Assembly: GCF_030440515.1 (NCBI RefSeq) | Contig: NZ_CP076543.1 | Coordinates: 7,231,001 to 7,295,000 of the forward strand | DNA length: 64,000 nucleotides | Source of the DNA: Streptomyces xanthophaeus | GTDB lineage: Bacteria; Actinomycetota; Actinomycetes; Streptomycetales; Streptomycetaceae | Reading direction: 5' to 3' | Shown here: one piece after another, positions 50,272-58,690 of the stretch | Layout: each line of letters begins with the position of its first letter | Numbering within the stretch: position 1 is the first letter of the stretch | The notes under the pieces: model-generated | Databases searched by the model: none | What the model saw: only the letters and a program-made list of their open reading frames with translations | Told to the model about the DNA's origin: nothing | Position numbers and translations under genes: made by a program

Positions 50272-52281
50272 TCAGAGGCCCACCAGGGTGACCTCGGTGG
50301 CCTTCACGCTCGTCCACACCTCGGCGCCCTCCACGATGCCCAGTTCGGCCGCCGCGTCGGGGGTGATCTCGGCGACCAGGTCGGGCGCGGCGGCCGAGGC
50401 GATCAGCACGCGCAGCCGGCTGCCGACCGCCGTGATCTCCCGTACGGTGCCCGGCCAGACGTTGCGCGGGCTGCCGCCCGGGCGGTCCCGGTGCACCGAG
50501 ACCGCCTCCGGAGCGATGATCGCCAGCGCCTCCGCCCCCTCGGGCAGCGTCTCGGCGACCACCAGCCGACCGCCCGCCGCGAGGGTGAGCCCGTCGGCGG
50601 ACGCGATGCCCGGCCAGGCGTTGCGCCCCAGCATCCGGGCCACCCACGGGGAGCGCGGGTACCGGGTCACCTCGGCGGGCGGTGCTTGCTGCAGGGCCCG
50701 GCCGTCGGCCAGTACGAGGACCCGGTCGGCCAGCGACACGGCCTCGACGGGATCGTGGGTGACGATGAGGCAGACCCCGCCGAAGCCGGCCAGGTGGGTG
50801 CGCAGGGTGTGCCGGACGCGGGCCCGGGTGGTCTGGTCGAGTGCGGCCAGCGGTTCGTCCAGGAGCAGCAGGCGGGGCCGGGCGGCCAGCGCCCGGGCCA
50901 GCGCCACCCGTTGGGCCTGGCCGCCGGACAGCTGGGCGGGCCTGCGGTCGGCGAGGTGCAGGACGCCCAGCCGGTCCAGCCAGGCCCGGGCCTCGCGGCG
51001 GGCCTCTCCGCGCGGCACCCCGCGGGCGCGCAGCCCGTACGCGGTGTTGGCAGCGGCCGTCAGGTGCGGGAACAGCGCCCCGTCCTGCGGCACCCAGGCC
51101 ACCTGGCGCCTGTGCGGGGGCAGGTCGGTGACGTCGGTGTCGCCGAGGCGCAGTGCGGCGTGGGCGCGCGGGGTGAGCCCGAGCAGGGCGCGCAGCAGGG
51201 TGGTCTTGCCGGCGCCGTTCTCGCCGACCACGGCGATGGTGGTGCCGGGTTCGGCGTCCAGGGTGAGCTCGTTGAAGCCGGTGACGGTGGCGTGCAGGGG
51301 CCAGCGGCCGCTGCTGCGGGGCGCCGTGATGTCGTCGTCGTCGCCGCCGGTGGTGGTGGCGGTGGTGGTGCGGGCGTCGGACGAGGTGGGCGGCTCCTCG
51401 GGGACCGGCGCCGCGGTGGCCTCGCGGGCCACCGGGGTGCCCGTCCAGCGTCCGCGCAGGGCGATCAGTACGCCCATGGCGATCGCGAGCAGCAGCAGCG
51501 AGACGGAGGTGGCGGCCTCGGGCTTGTCCTGCAGCAGCAGGTACACCTGGAGCGGCAGGGTCTGCGTGGTGCCCGGCAGGTTGCCGGCGAAGGTGATGGT
51601 CGCCCCGAACTCGCCCAGCGCGCGGGCCCACGTCAGCGCCGCGCCGGCGATCAGGCCGGGCGCGACCATGGGCAGGGTCACGGTGAAGAACACCCGGACC
51701 GGCGAGGCGCCGAGCGAGGCGGCGGTCTCCTCGTAGCTCTGCCTGAGACCACCGAGGGCGCCTTCGAGGCTGATCACCAGGAAGGGCATGGCGACGAACG
51801 TGGCCGCGACGACGGCGCCCGAGGTGTGGAACGGCAGGGTGATCCCGAAGGTGCCTTCCAGCCAGGGCCCGAGGAGCCCGCGCCGGCCGAAGCCGAGGAG
51901 CAGGGCGACACCGCCCACGGTCGGCGGCAGCACCATCGGGAGCAGGACGAGCGAGCGCACCAGGGCCTTGCCCTTGAACTCGACGCGGGCCAGCAGCCAG
52001 GCGAGCGGTACGCCGAGGAGCAGCGAGAGGGCCAGGGCCCACAGGGACACCACGAGCGAGAGCTTCAGGGCCTCGACCACGCCGGGGCTGGTGAGGTGGG
52101 TGCCGAGCTCGCCCCACTGGGTGCGTACGAGGATGCCGATGAGCGGCAGCAACAGGAACGCGACGGCGAGCAGCGCGGGGAGCGCCAGGGCCAGCGGGGG
52201 CCGGGTGCGGGCCCGGGTGTGGGCACCGGTGCGGACGTGTACGCCGCTGCGCGTGCCGGTTCGGCTGCGGAGTCTGCTCAT
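50272..52281 (-). CDS. modBC: Fused molybdate ABC transporter permease and ATP-binding protein (ModB-ModC)
   Basis: The 669-residue protein joins a ModB permease (residues 1-290, five to six helices, EAA loop ALGEFGATITFAGN) to a ModC ATPase. Walker A is GENGAGKTTLL (~345), with LSGGQAQRVALARALA, LLLLDEPLAAL and an H-loop in VTHD. A C-terminal TOBE-type segment (MOP-like, EAVSVHRDRPGGSP...VWTSVKATEVTLVGL) binds oxyanion. An acidic/Thr-rich linker (TTTATTTGGDDDD) separates the two domains. Fused modBC is known in actinobacteria. It lies 154 bp behind modA, with a strong hairpin in between. Confidence 0.93.
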   Translation of the reverse strand: MSRLRSRTGTRSGVHVRTGAHTRARTRPPLALALPALLAVAFLLLPLIGILVRTQWGELGTHLTSPGVVEALKLSLVVSLWALALSLLLGVPLAWLLARVEFKGKALVRSLVLLPMVLPPTVGGVALLLGFGRRGLLGPWLEGTFGITLPFHTSGAVVAATFVAMPFLVISLEGALGGLRQSYEETAASLGASPVRVFFTVTLPMVAPGLIAGAALTWARALGEFGATITFAGNLPGTTQTLPLQVYLLLQDKPEAATSVSLLLLAIAMGVLIALRGRWTGTPVAREATAAPVPEEPPTSSDARTTTATTTGGDDDDITAPRSSGRWPLHATVTGFNELTLDAEPGTTIAVVGENGAGKTTLLRALLGLTPRAHAALRLGDTDVTDLPPHRRQVAWVPQDGALFPHLTAAANTAYGLRARGVPRGEARREARAWLDRLGVLHLADRRPAQLSGGQAQRVALARALAARPRLLLLDEPLAALDQTTRARVRHTLRTHLAGFGGVCLIVTHDPVEAVSLADRVLVLADGRALQQAPPAEVTRYPRSPWVARMLGRNAWPGIASADGLTLAAGGRLVVAETLPEGAEALAIIAPEAVSVHRDRPGGSPRNVWPGTVREITAVGSRLRVLIASAAAPDLVAEITPDAAAELGIVEGAEVWTSVKATEVTLVGL

Positions 52282-52375
52282 GAGGGTTCCTGGCTGTTCC
52301 TGGCTGGGGTGTCGGCTGCGGGGGAAGCGTAGGCGGCCCGGAGGCGGTTCGCGGGCACGTCCGCGAGAACGCCGA

Positions 52376-52412
52376 GAGGGGCTGCCTGTCCCCCCGGTTC
52401 AGGCAGCCCCTC
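52376..52412 (-). terminator. Strong hairpin between modA and modBC (possible attenuator)
   Basis: GAGGGGCTGCCTG (52376-52388) and CAGGCAGCCCCTC (52400-52412) are perfect 13-bp arms with an 11-base loop, read in either direction. It is located 24 bp after the modA stop. It may partly end transcription, giving more binding protein than transporter. Confidence 0.8.
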
Positions 52413-52435
52413 AGCGGGCGTGGGGCGTACGGTGG

Positions 52436-53227
52436 TTACGCCTTCTGGAAGCCCGCGTCCTGGAGGATCTTCTGCGCCTCGGGCGTGCTCAGCCAGGCCA
52501 CGAAGGCGGCCGCGTCCGTGGCGTTCTTGGACTGCTTCAGCGTGGCGGCCGGGTAGGAGGCCACGGCGTTCTGGTCGTCCGGGATCTCCACCGTGACGAC
52601 CTTGTCGCCGGACTTGGCGGAGTCGGTCTTGTAGACGAGACCGGCGTCGGCCTCACCGAGCTCGACCTTGCTCAGCACGGCCCGGACGTTGGGCTCCTGG
52701 GAGACCGGCTTCACCTCGATCTTCTGGGCGTCGAGGATCTGCTTGCTGTAGCGGCCGACCGGGACCTCGGGCGCGGCGAGCACGACCTTGATCTTGGTGT
52801 CGGCGAGGTCCTTGAGCTCGTCGATCTTGAACGGGTTGGCCTTGCCGGCCGCGATGACCAGGCGGTTCTTGGCGATGACGGTGGAGTCGCCGGTCTCGGC
52901 CTTGAGCCCGTCCATGGTCTTGGTGTCGGCGGTGACCAGCGCGTCGGCCGGGGCGCCCTGCTTGACCTGGGCCGCGAGCTCCTGCGAGCCGGCGAACGAG
53001 AAGGTGATCTTCGTGCCGGGGTGGGTCTTCTCGTACTCCGCGCCCGCGGTCTTGAAGACGTCGGTCAGGGAGGAGGCGGCCAGCACCGTGAGGTTCACGG
53101 CCTTCGGCTCGGGGGTCGTGTCGGCAGCGGCCTTCTTGTCGTCGCTCTTGCCGCAGGCGGCCAGCGGTACGAGCAGGGCGGCGGTCAGCGCGGCGGCGGT
53201 ACGACGGCGGATCATGATCGGGGACAT
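52436..53227 (-). CDS. modA: Molybdate-binding lipoprotein
   Basis: The 263-residue protein has a lipoprotein signal (RRRTAAALTAALLVPLAACG, lipid-modified Cys at about residue 25). The ModA fold has LTVLAASSLTDVFKTAGAEYEK, SFAGSQELAAQVKQGAPADALVTAD and the ligand-binding Ser/Thr residues expected for molybdate or tungstate. LAAPEVPVGRYSKQIL and GLVYKTDS are also typical. GAGGAG nine bases upstream fixes the start at 53227. It is the second gene after the HTH-TOBE regulator. Confidence 0.93.
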   Translation of the reverse strand: MSPIMIRRRTAAALTAALLVPLAACGKSDDKKAAADTTPEPKAVNLTVLAASSLTDVFKTAGAEYEKTHPGTKITFSFAGSQELAAQVKQGAPADALVTADTKTMDGLKAETGDSTVIAKNRLVIAAGKANPFKIDELKDLADTKIKVVLAAPEVPVGRYSKQILDAQKIEVKPVSQEPNVRAVLSKVELGEADAGLVYKTDSAKSGDKVVTVEIPDDQNAVASYPAATLKQSKNATDAAAFVAWLSTPEAQKILQDAGFQKA

Positions 53228-53384
53228 GAGCAGATGCTCCTCGGTCGGGTCGGCGGCCGGCCTGGTGCCGGAACCGCGTGGTGGTGACCCGCGCCGGTGA
53301 CGGGCGGAGCGGGTGGGGACGTTCGGTGATGCCGAGCGGGTGGTGCGGGGGACCGCGGGTGGACAGCGTTCGGCGCCGTCCGGA

Positions 53385-53780
53385 TCAGGTGCGGTCGATG
53401 TGCACGCTGGTGGACTTCACGCGGGCGGTGGCCTGCATGCCGACCTCCAGCCCGAGCTCCTCGACGGCCTCACGGGTGAGCAGGGAGACCAGGCGGTGGG
53501 GGCCTGCCTGGATCTCGACCTGGGCGGCCACGTCGCCGAGTTTGACGGCCGTGACGATGCCGGGAAAGGCATTGCGCGCCGAGGTGTACGGTTCCCCGTC
53601 CTCGAGGTGGGCTCCCTGGCCCACCTCGACGGAGAACGCGGCGAGGTCGCGTCCGTCGATCAGGCGTCGGCCGCCTTCGTCGCGATGGGTCACGACCCGG
53701 CCGGCGTCGGCCCAGCGGCGGGCGGTGTCCGGGCTGACGCCCAGCAGACGCGCCGCCTGTCCGATGGTGTAGGACTGCAT
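53385..53780 (-). CDS. MerR-like HTH plus TOBE molybdate-responsive regulator
   Basis: The 131-residue protein joins an excisionase/MerR-type HTH (YTIGQAARLLGVSPDTARRWADAGRVV, RRLIDGRDLAAF) with a single MOP/TOBE domain (SARNAFPGIVTAVKLGDVAAQVEIQAG... VSLLTREAVEELGLEVGMQATARVKSTSVHI). TOBE domains bind molybdate. It heads the mod operon, so it most likely senses molybdate and controls these genes. It differs from classical ModE, which has a winged-helix N-terminus. An inverted-repeat region precedes it. Confidence 0.92.
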   Translation of the reverse strand: MQSYTIGQAARLLGVSPDTARRWADAGRVVTHRDEGGRRLIDGRDLAAFSVEVGQGAHLEDGEPYTSARNAFPGIVTAVKLGDVAAQVEIQAGPHRLVSLLTREAVEELGLEVGMQATARVKSTSVHIDRT

Positions 53781-53837
53781 GGGCGACAACGTAGGGCCAC
53801 CTGTGGCGCATTTGCAATTCTCTTGGCCTGATCTCCA

Positions 53838-53870
53838 TGGCAGATGCCATACTTCTTGGCTCATCTGCCA
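53838..53870. promoter_or_regulatory. Inverted repeat upstream of the molybdate operon
   Basis: TGGCAGATG (53838-53846) and CATCTGCCA (53862-53870) are perfect 9-bp arms with a 15-base spacer; shorter GGC/GCC pairs nest inside. The whole lies 58-90 bp upstream of the regulator gene and 46-78 bp before the divergent S4 gene. Confidence 0.55.
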
Positions 53871-53915
53871 AAACTCATTCCGTTCCGCCGTACCCGGCTC
53901 GCTAGAGTCGGGGGC

Positions 53916-54314
53916 ATGGCTGATGAGGGAACGGGCACGGGAACGGACACGGGCACGGCGCGGGTCGACGCGTGGATCTGGTCCGTGCGCCTGACCAAGA
54001 CCCGCTCGATCGCGGCGACCGCCTGCCGGGCGGGCCACGTGAAGGTCAACGGGGAGCGTGCCAAGCCGGCGCAGCCCGTGCGCGCGGGGGACGAGGTACG
54101 GCTCTTCCACGCGGGGCGCGAGCGGATCGTCGTCGTCAAGCGGCCCGTGTCCAAGCGGGTCGGCGCACCCGTCGCCGCCGAATGCCTGATCGACAACAGC
54201 CCGCCGCCGCCGACGCCCGTGGAGGCCGCCGTGGTCGGCATCCGCGACCGGGGGGCGGGCCGCCCGACGAAGCGCGAGCGCCGCGAGATCGAAGTCCTCC
54301 GCGGGCGTCCGTAG
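53916..54314 (+). CDS. S4-domain RNA-binding protein (HSP15-like)
   Basis: The 132-residue protein has an S4 domain at about residues 15-60 (VRLTKTRSIAATACRAGHVKVNGERAKPAQPVRAGDEV). A basic tail follows (AGRPTKRERREIEVLRGRP). It resembles heat-shock protein 15, which binds free 50S subunits carrying nascent chains; whether that role applies here is inferred. GGGGG just before ATG 53916. It faces the molybdate regulator gene. Confidence 0.9.
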   Translation: MADEGTGTGTDTGTARVDAWIWSVRLTKTRSIAATACRAGHVKVNGERAKPAQPVRAGDEVRLFHAGRERIVVVKRPVSKRVGAPVAAECLIDNSPPPPTPVEAAVVGIRDRGAGRPTKRERREIEVLRGRP

Positions 54315-54320
54315 GTCTCC

Positions 54321-54380
54321 CCGCAAGGTCCCGGCCGGTCGGCCTGCCCGCGGGCGCCGCGGCCGACCGGGACCTTGCGG
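54321..54380. terminator. Large bidirectional hairpin terminator
   Basis: 54321-54344 pairs with 54361-54380 over 20 bp, with a four-base bulge and a 16-base GC-rich loop. It lies between the convergent S4 and dhaM genes and is followed by two 13-bp copies of GGTCAGGCCTTGC. Confidence 0.75.
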
Positions 54381-54393
54381 TCAGGCCTTGCGG

Positions 54394-54831
54394 TCAGGCC
54401 TTGCGGTACGTGTACGCGTCGGCGGCGGACGCCGCGACCGCCGCCAGGGGGGCTCCGGCGGACGCCGTCACCACCGCCGCCACCGCGCCCTCGACGAACG
54501 GCGCGTCCAACAGCTCCGACCCCGGCGGGAGTTCGTCCTCCATCAGCAGGGCCTTCACCGTCAGCACCGAGCTCCCCAGGTCGGCCAGGAGGGCCACCCC
54601 GGCCCCCCGGTCCACCTCCCGGGCGGCCGCGAGGATCCGCTCCGTGCTCGTGCCGAGCCCGCCGAGGGCCGTGCCGCCCGCCGCCGCCACCGGGGCCACG
54701 GGTCCGCCGGCCGCCAGCTCGCGCGCCAGCTCCGCCACCGCCTCGGCGACGCGCGCGCTGTGCGACACCAGCACGATGCCGACCAGGGCCGGGCCGGAGC
54801 CGGAGGCGGGCACCGGGTGCTCGCCCGTCAC
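54394..54831 (-). CDS. dhaM: PTS-dependent dihydroxyacetone kinase phosphotransferase subunit
   Basis: The 145-residue protein is an EIIA-mannose-like domain with LVSHSARVAEAVAELAREL; the His at about residue 25 accepts phosphate from HPr. ALLADLGSSVLTVKALL is characteristic. It lacks the HPr and enzyme I domains present in some longer DhaM proteins. It is the last gene of dhaK-dhaL-dhaM. Its GTG start overlaps the dhaL stop (GTGA). Confidence 0.93.
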   Translation of the reverse strand: MTGEHPVPASGSGPALVGIVLVSHSARVAEAVAELARELAAGGPVAPVAAAGGTALGGLGTSTERILAAAREVDRGAGVALLADLGSSVLTVKALLMEDELPPGSELLDAPFVEGAVAAVVTASAGAPLAAVAASAADAYTYRKA

Positions 54832-55442
54832 CGCGCACCCGCCGATTCCGCCACGTCCGCCAGCGCCCCCAGCAACAGCGCCGACGAGGTCGCCCCCGGA
54901 TCCTGGTGGCCGATGCTCCGCTCGCCCAGATAGCTGGCCCGCCCCTTGCGCGCCTGCATCGGCACCGTCGCCAGCGCTCCGTTCTCCGCCGCGCTCCCGG
55001 CCGCCCGGTAGGACGTACCCAGCGCAGCCACCCCCGGAATCAGCGCGTCCAGCATCGTCTTGTCCCCCGGCGCCGCCCCGCCCAGCTGCGCCACCGCCCC
55101 GACCCCCTCGGACAGGGCCTCGCGCAGTTCCGCGTCGGACACCTCGGCCGACTCGCCGAGCGCCTTGCCCGTGCGCCGCAGCAGCGTCCCGTACAGCGGT
55201 CCCGACGCTCCGCCGACCGTCGAGATCAGCGTCCTGCCGGCCAGCTGGAGCACCGCGCCCGGCGCCGCCGCCGTCGGCTCCGCCTCCAGGGCGGCGAGCA
55301 CGGCCGTGAAACCCCGCAGCAGATTGCTCCCGTGGTCGGCGTCGCCGATGGGGGAGTCGAGCTCGGTCAGCCGGTCCGCCTCCCGCTCCACCGCGGCCGC
55401 GGCGGCCGCCATCCAGCGCCGGAAGAACTCTGCGTCACGCAC
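54828..55442 (-). CDS. dhaL: Dihydroxyacetone kinase ADP-binding subunit DhaL
   Basis: The 204-residue helical protein has LDSPIGDADHGSNLLRGF (DxDHG for ADP-Mg binding), VGGASGPLYGTLLRR and GDKTMLDALIP, the three DhaL signatures. It carries an ADP molecule that takes phosphate from DhaM and gives it to dihydroxyacetone bound on DhaK. It follows dhaK by 51 bp. Confidence 0.95.
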   Translation of the reverse strand: MRDAEFFRRWMAAAAAAVEREADRLTELDSPIGDADHGSNLLRGFTAVLAALEAEPTAAAPGAVLQLAGRTLISTVGGASGPLYGTLLRRTGKALGESAEVSDAELREALSEGVGAVAQLGGAAPGDKTMLDALIPGVAALGTSYRAAGSAAENGALATVPMQARKGRASYLGERSIGHQDPGATSSALLLGALADVAESAGAR

Positions 55443-55493
55443 CGGATCTCCTCGCCTCGCACCCGTCTGGCCGGTCCCACCGACACCATACGT

Positions 55494-56498
55494 TCACAGA
55501 CCCCAGCGCAGGGCCGCGGTCCGGACGGGCGCGTCCCACAGCCGCAGCACCTCCTCGTCGGCCCGGCACAGCGTCACCGAACACCCCGCCATGTCCAGCG
55601 ACGTGACGTAGTTTCCGACGAGCGCCCGCGCCACCGGCACACCGCGCTCGGCCAGCACCCGCGCCACCTCCGCATGGAAGCCGTACAGCTCCAGCAACGG
55701 TGTCGCCCCCATCCCGTTGACCAGTGCCAGCACCGGCCCGTCGGCCGGACCGATCTGCGCCAGTTCCTCCAGGACGGCGCCCACCGCGACCTCCGCGATC
55801 TCCCGCGCCGACATCATCGGGCGCCGCTCCCGGCCCGGTTCGCCGTGGATGCCGATGCCCAACTCCAGCTCCCCGTCCGGCAGGTCGAAGGTCGGGCTGC
55901 CCTTCGCGGGAGTGGTGCACGCGCTCAGCGCCACCCCGAAGCTCCGCGAGCACTCGTCGACCCGCCGGGCGAGCGCGGCGACCCGCTCCAGCGGCGCCCC
56001 CTCCTCGGCGGCCGCCCCGGCGATCTTCTCGACGAACAGGGTGGCCCCGGTGCCGCGGCGCCCGGCGGTGAACAGACTGTCGGTCACCGCGACATCGTCG
56101 TCCACCAGGACGCGCTCGATCCGCAGGCCGTCCTCCTCGGCGAGCTCGGCGGCCATCTCGAAGTTCAGCACGTCCCCGGTGTAGTTCTTGACGACGAACA
56201 GCACCCCCCGGCCCGAGTCCACCGCCGCGGCCGCCCGCACCATCTGGTCGGGCACCGGGGACGTGAACACCTCCCCGGGACACGCGGCCGACAGCATCCC
56301 GTGCCCCACGAAGCCGGCGTGCAGCGGCTCGTGCCCGGACCCGCCCCCGGACACCACCCCGACGCGCCCGCCGGCCCGCGCGTCCCGCCGTACGACGACC
56401 CGCCGCTCCACGTCGACGTCCAGTTCGGGATGGGCGGCCGCCATCCCGCGCAGGGCGTCGGTGACCACGGTCTGCGGACTGTTGATCAGCATTCTCAT
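55494..56498 (-). CDS. dhaK: Dihydroxyacetone kinase substrate-binding subunit DhaK
   Basis: The 334-residue protein has VVSGGGSGHEPLHAGFVG near residue 52, GVLFVVKNYTGDVLNFEMA and GIGIHGEPGRER. The His of the last motif (~218) forms the hemiaminal with dihydroxyacetone. The length is standard. ATG 56498 has GGGAG five to nine bases upstream. The operon funnels dihydroxyacetone to glycolysis using PEP. Confidence 0.95.
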   Translation of the reverse strand: MRMLINSPQTVVTDALRGMAAAHPELDVDVERRVVVRRDARAGGRVGVVSGGGSGHEPLHAGFVGHGMLSAACPGEVFTSPVPDQMVRAAAAVDSGRGVLFVVKNYTGDVLNFEMAAELAEEDGLRIERVLVDDDVAVTDSLFTAGRRGTGATLFVEKIAGAAAEEGAPLERVAALARRVDECSRSFGVALSACTTPAKGSPTFDLPDGELELGIGIHGEPGRERRPMMSAREIAEVAVGAVLEELAQIGPADGPVLALVNGMGATPLLELYGFHAEVARVLAERGVPVARALVGNYVTSLDMAGCSVTLCRADEEVLRLWDAPVRTAALRWGL

Positions 56499-56734
56499 GG
56501 GTATCTCCCGGCGAGGTTGACAGATGACGCTCTGAGCAGCGTCTCCGCAGGTCAGAGTGCATGCATCTCAATATTGACCTTGGTGGTCCCCGGCGTGCGA
56601 AGGCGGGTTCCGGCGGTGCTGATCCCGATCTCGTGCCGACTGCATACAGCTCGCTCCGACGGTAGGGCAGCCCACCCCGCGGCAACAGGCAGCCGGCGGC
56701 CCCGGGCGTGGCACCGGTGCCGCACATGGCGGCC
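56499..56734. other. Non-coding region upstream of dhaK
   Basis: This must contain the dhaK promoter. GACGCT (56526-56531) and AGCGTC (56538-56543) form a small inverted repeat in the leader. A minus frame ending at 56552 (about 27 residues, ...RLRTPGTTKVNIEMHAL) looks like a possible gene relic, but I cannot name it. Nothing else is evident. Confidence 0.4.
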
Positions 56735-56965
56735 ATGGCGATCAAGCTCAGCGACGTGCACGCGAAGCTGCGCCGGGCAGCCAAGGGCATTTCGTTCCCC
56801 TACGGGAGAGGAGAAGGTCCGTCACTGACGGTGGAGGGAACTGCTCGCAGCCCGTCGGCTGCCTGGTGTACTGCCCGCATCACCGCCGGAGCCGAGGACA
56901 TGGTGTGCCTGGTCGCACGCACCGACCCGGAAGAACAGGAAGGCGTCCGGCTGAGCTCGAAGTGA
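56735..56965 (+). CDS. Small hypothetical protein of atypical base composition
   Basis: The 76-residue frame (MAIKLSDVHAKLRRAAKGIS, GTARSPSAAWCTARITAGAED, RTDPEEQEGVRLSSK) reads like a folded acidic/basic mix rather than a shadow. Its third-position GC is clearly lower than that of neighbours (AGA, ACT, GCT, TCA and several GAA codons), suggesting an acquired or decaying gene. Other starts at 56708 and 56726 are in frame. No ribosome site is clear and no family recognised. Confidence 0.4.
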   Translation: MAIKLSDVHAKLRRAAKGISFPYGRGEGPSLTVEGTARSPSAAWCTARITAGAEDMVCLVARTDPEEQEGVRLSSK

Positions 56966-57260
56966 CGGGCGTTCAGTGACCCGTGCGGCGCGGGAACGCC
57001 TGGTGGTCAGATGCAGGTGCCCGCTCCCCGCTGCTCGGCAGGCCGGCGATCGTGCCGGAGGCCAGGAGCGGCATTTCAGGGCCATGAGAGAGACAACGCA
57101 TGCGGAGCCGGGTGCGGACGCGCAGCATGGAGGCATGGTTGTGCTCTCGCGACCGGAGAGGCGTTCGAAGGCCTCCGCGTCCACCGCCGGACCGGGATCC
57201 CCGTCGAGCGGCTCCCGTACGGGTGCCGACCAGGAGAGGCCCGGGATCCGCCGGCGCCCG
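56966..57260. other. No clear gene
   Basis: The region between the small ORF and the CinY-like gene has lower coding regularity on all frames. In-frame upstream ATGs (57084, 57135) could extend the next gene but would give an implausibly long N-terminus before its signal peptide. Confidence 0.35.
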
Positions 57261-58226
57261 ATGCCGCCCGGCCTGCTGCCCCGAACGTCCGGCACTGCTC
57301 TCGCAGCCCTCCTGACGGCCGTCCTGGCCACCGTGCCGACGGGCCCCGCCCACGCCTTCACCGGTGACAATCACGAGTACATCACCCGGGCCGCACTGCC
57401 CTGGGAGCCCGTCACACTGACCGAGATGGCCGGCGCCCGCGCCGGGGCGATCAATGCCAACGATCACCCCCCGTACTTCGACGTCGGCCCCCTGCACTGC
57501 GACAACGCCGACTACCTTGCCCCCCGCCACGCCCCCGACCACCCCCGCACCCGGGACGAGGCCACCACCGAGCTCCTCGCGTGTATCCGTACCTCCGTCA
57601 CCCGCTTCCGCAACGCGGTCGAGGCCGCCGACGGCCTCGTCGACGCTGACGGCAAGGTGCGCGCCGACCAGAGCGACCTGTCCTCGCACTGCACGTGGGA
57701 CGGGAAGCCCGGGCGGGCCAAGTGTGCCGTCCTCGAACAGCTCGGCCGCGGCTGGCATCAGATCGAGGACTTCTATTCGCACTCCAACTGGAGCGATCGG
57801 CCCGCGCCCGGCCCGGTCGGCCTCGACAACCCGCCCGGCCTGGAACGTACGGACGTCGCACCGTTCCTCGACATCCGCCGCTACAGCACCATGAAGGACG
57901 CCGACTGGACCCGGGACGCGCGTGAGCGTATCCCTGCGGACCTCGCCACCGGCTGCTACACCGACATCGATTCCACCGGTGTCAAGCCGGCCGACTGTGA
58001 CGGGCGCGTCGCCCACAACCGTGCCCTGAACAAGGACACCGCCGCGTCGGCCCGCTCCATGACGGGTGACAACTTCCGCCACGCGACGGCCGGCGCCACC
58101 GCCGAGATCACGCGCCAGTGGAACGACTTCAAGGCCGAGCTGCTCGCGAAGTACCCCGATCACCGGCGCGGCGCACAGATGGTCTGCGCCCTCGTCCACG
58201 ATGAGCCGGCCGGTGCCTGCCCCTGA
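57261..58226 (+). CDS. Secreted CinY / HET-C-like protein
   Basis: The 321-residue protein has a signal peptide (SGTALAALLTAVLATVPTGPAHA, cleavage before FTGDNHEYITR). The mature part has GRGWHQIEDFYSHSNWSD, the motif of HET-C/CinY proteins, followed by AHNRALNKDT. Histidine and aspartate residues suggest a zinc-phospholipase-like fold (family knowledge). CinY occurs in the cinnamycin lantibiotic cluster, but no lantibiotic genes are visible here. Four cysteines may form disulfides. Start 57261 is chosen from the signal peptide; no ribosome site supports it. Immediately after the stop codon the DNA turns into gene remnants. Confidence 0.8.
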   Translation: MPPGLLPRTSGTALAALLTAVLATVPTGPAHAFTGDNHEYITRAALPWEPVTLTEMAGARAGAINANDHPPYFDVGPLHCDNADYLAPRHAPDHPRTRDEATTELLACIRTSVTRFRNAVEAADGLVDADGKVRADQSDLSSHCTWDGKPGRAKCAVLEQLGRGWHQIEDFYSHSNWSDRPAPGPVGLDNPPGLERTDVAPFLDIRRYSTMKDADWTRDARERIPADLATGCYTDIDSTGVKPADCDGRVAHNRALNKDTAASARSMTGDNFRHATAGATAEITRQWNDFKAELLAKYPDHRRGAQMVCALVHDEPAGACP

Positions 58227-58229
58227 CAG

Positions 58230-58400
58230 GAACTCGAAGCGGAGCGTCTGGCGTCCTTCGGGCGCGCTCTCGCTGGACACCACGTGGTGCAGGGCCCGTT
58301 GGACGTAGTTGTGCGCGTGGTGGAGGTGGCCGTCCTGGATGCAGAAGGTCCAGCCGCCGACGTCGGTGCCCTGGCTGAGGAGGACGTAGCCATGCGAGGC
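58230..58400 (-). pseudogene. Arylsulfatase C-terminal remnant
   Basis: On the minus strand the frame reads GYVLLSQGTDVGGWTFCIQD, then GHLHHAHNYVQRALHHVVSS and ESAPEGRQTLRFEF. This matches the C-terminal subdomain of arylsulfatases (family pattern: G-GG-x-L-Y-x-x-DG-LxYxxNYxG...LPxGxHxLRFEF). No catalytic part is present. It abuts the multicopper oxidase remnant on one side and the CinY-like stop codon on the other. Confidence 0.75.
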
Positions 58401-58690
58401 GGCCCCTGGCCCTGCCCAAGACGTACGGGGTCGACGCCATCCCGGTCATCGTCCAGGACGTGACCTTCGACGGCGCGGAGCTCGACCACGACCACGAGCT
58501 GATGCGCAACGCCGGCTTCCTCGGCGACCGGACGATGGTCAACGGCACGCTGGACGCGTACGTCGGCGTCCAGGACGAACTGGTCCGGCTGCGCCTGGTG
58601 AACGCCTCCGCCGCCCGCGTCTACGCCTTCGGCTTCGACGACGGCCGCGCGTTCCGGCAGATCGCCTCGGACGGGCGGACTCCTCCTGCC
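58400..58690 (+). pseudogene. Multicopper oxidase internal remnant
   Basis: Frame starting at 58400 reads LPKTYGVDAIPVIVQDVTFD, HELMRNAGFLGDRTMVNGTL and VRLRLVNASAARVYAFGFDD, then GRAFRQIASDG. This matches the second cupredoxin region of CotA/CueO-like multicopper oxidases. An extra G near 58671-58675 shifts the frame just where DGGLL would be expected. The N-terminal and copper-binding C-terminal parts are missing. Confidence 0.75.
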
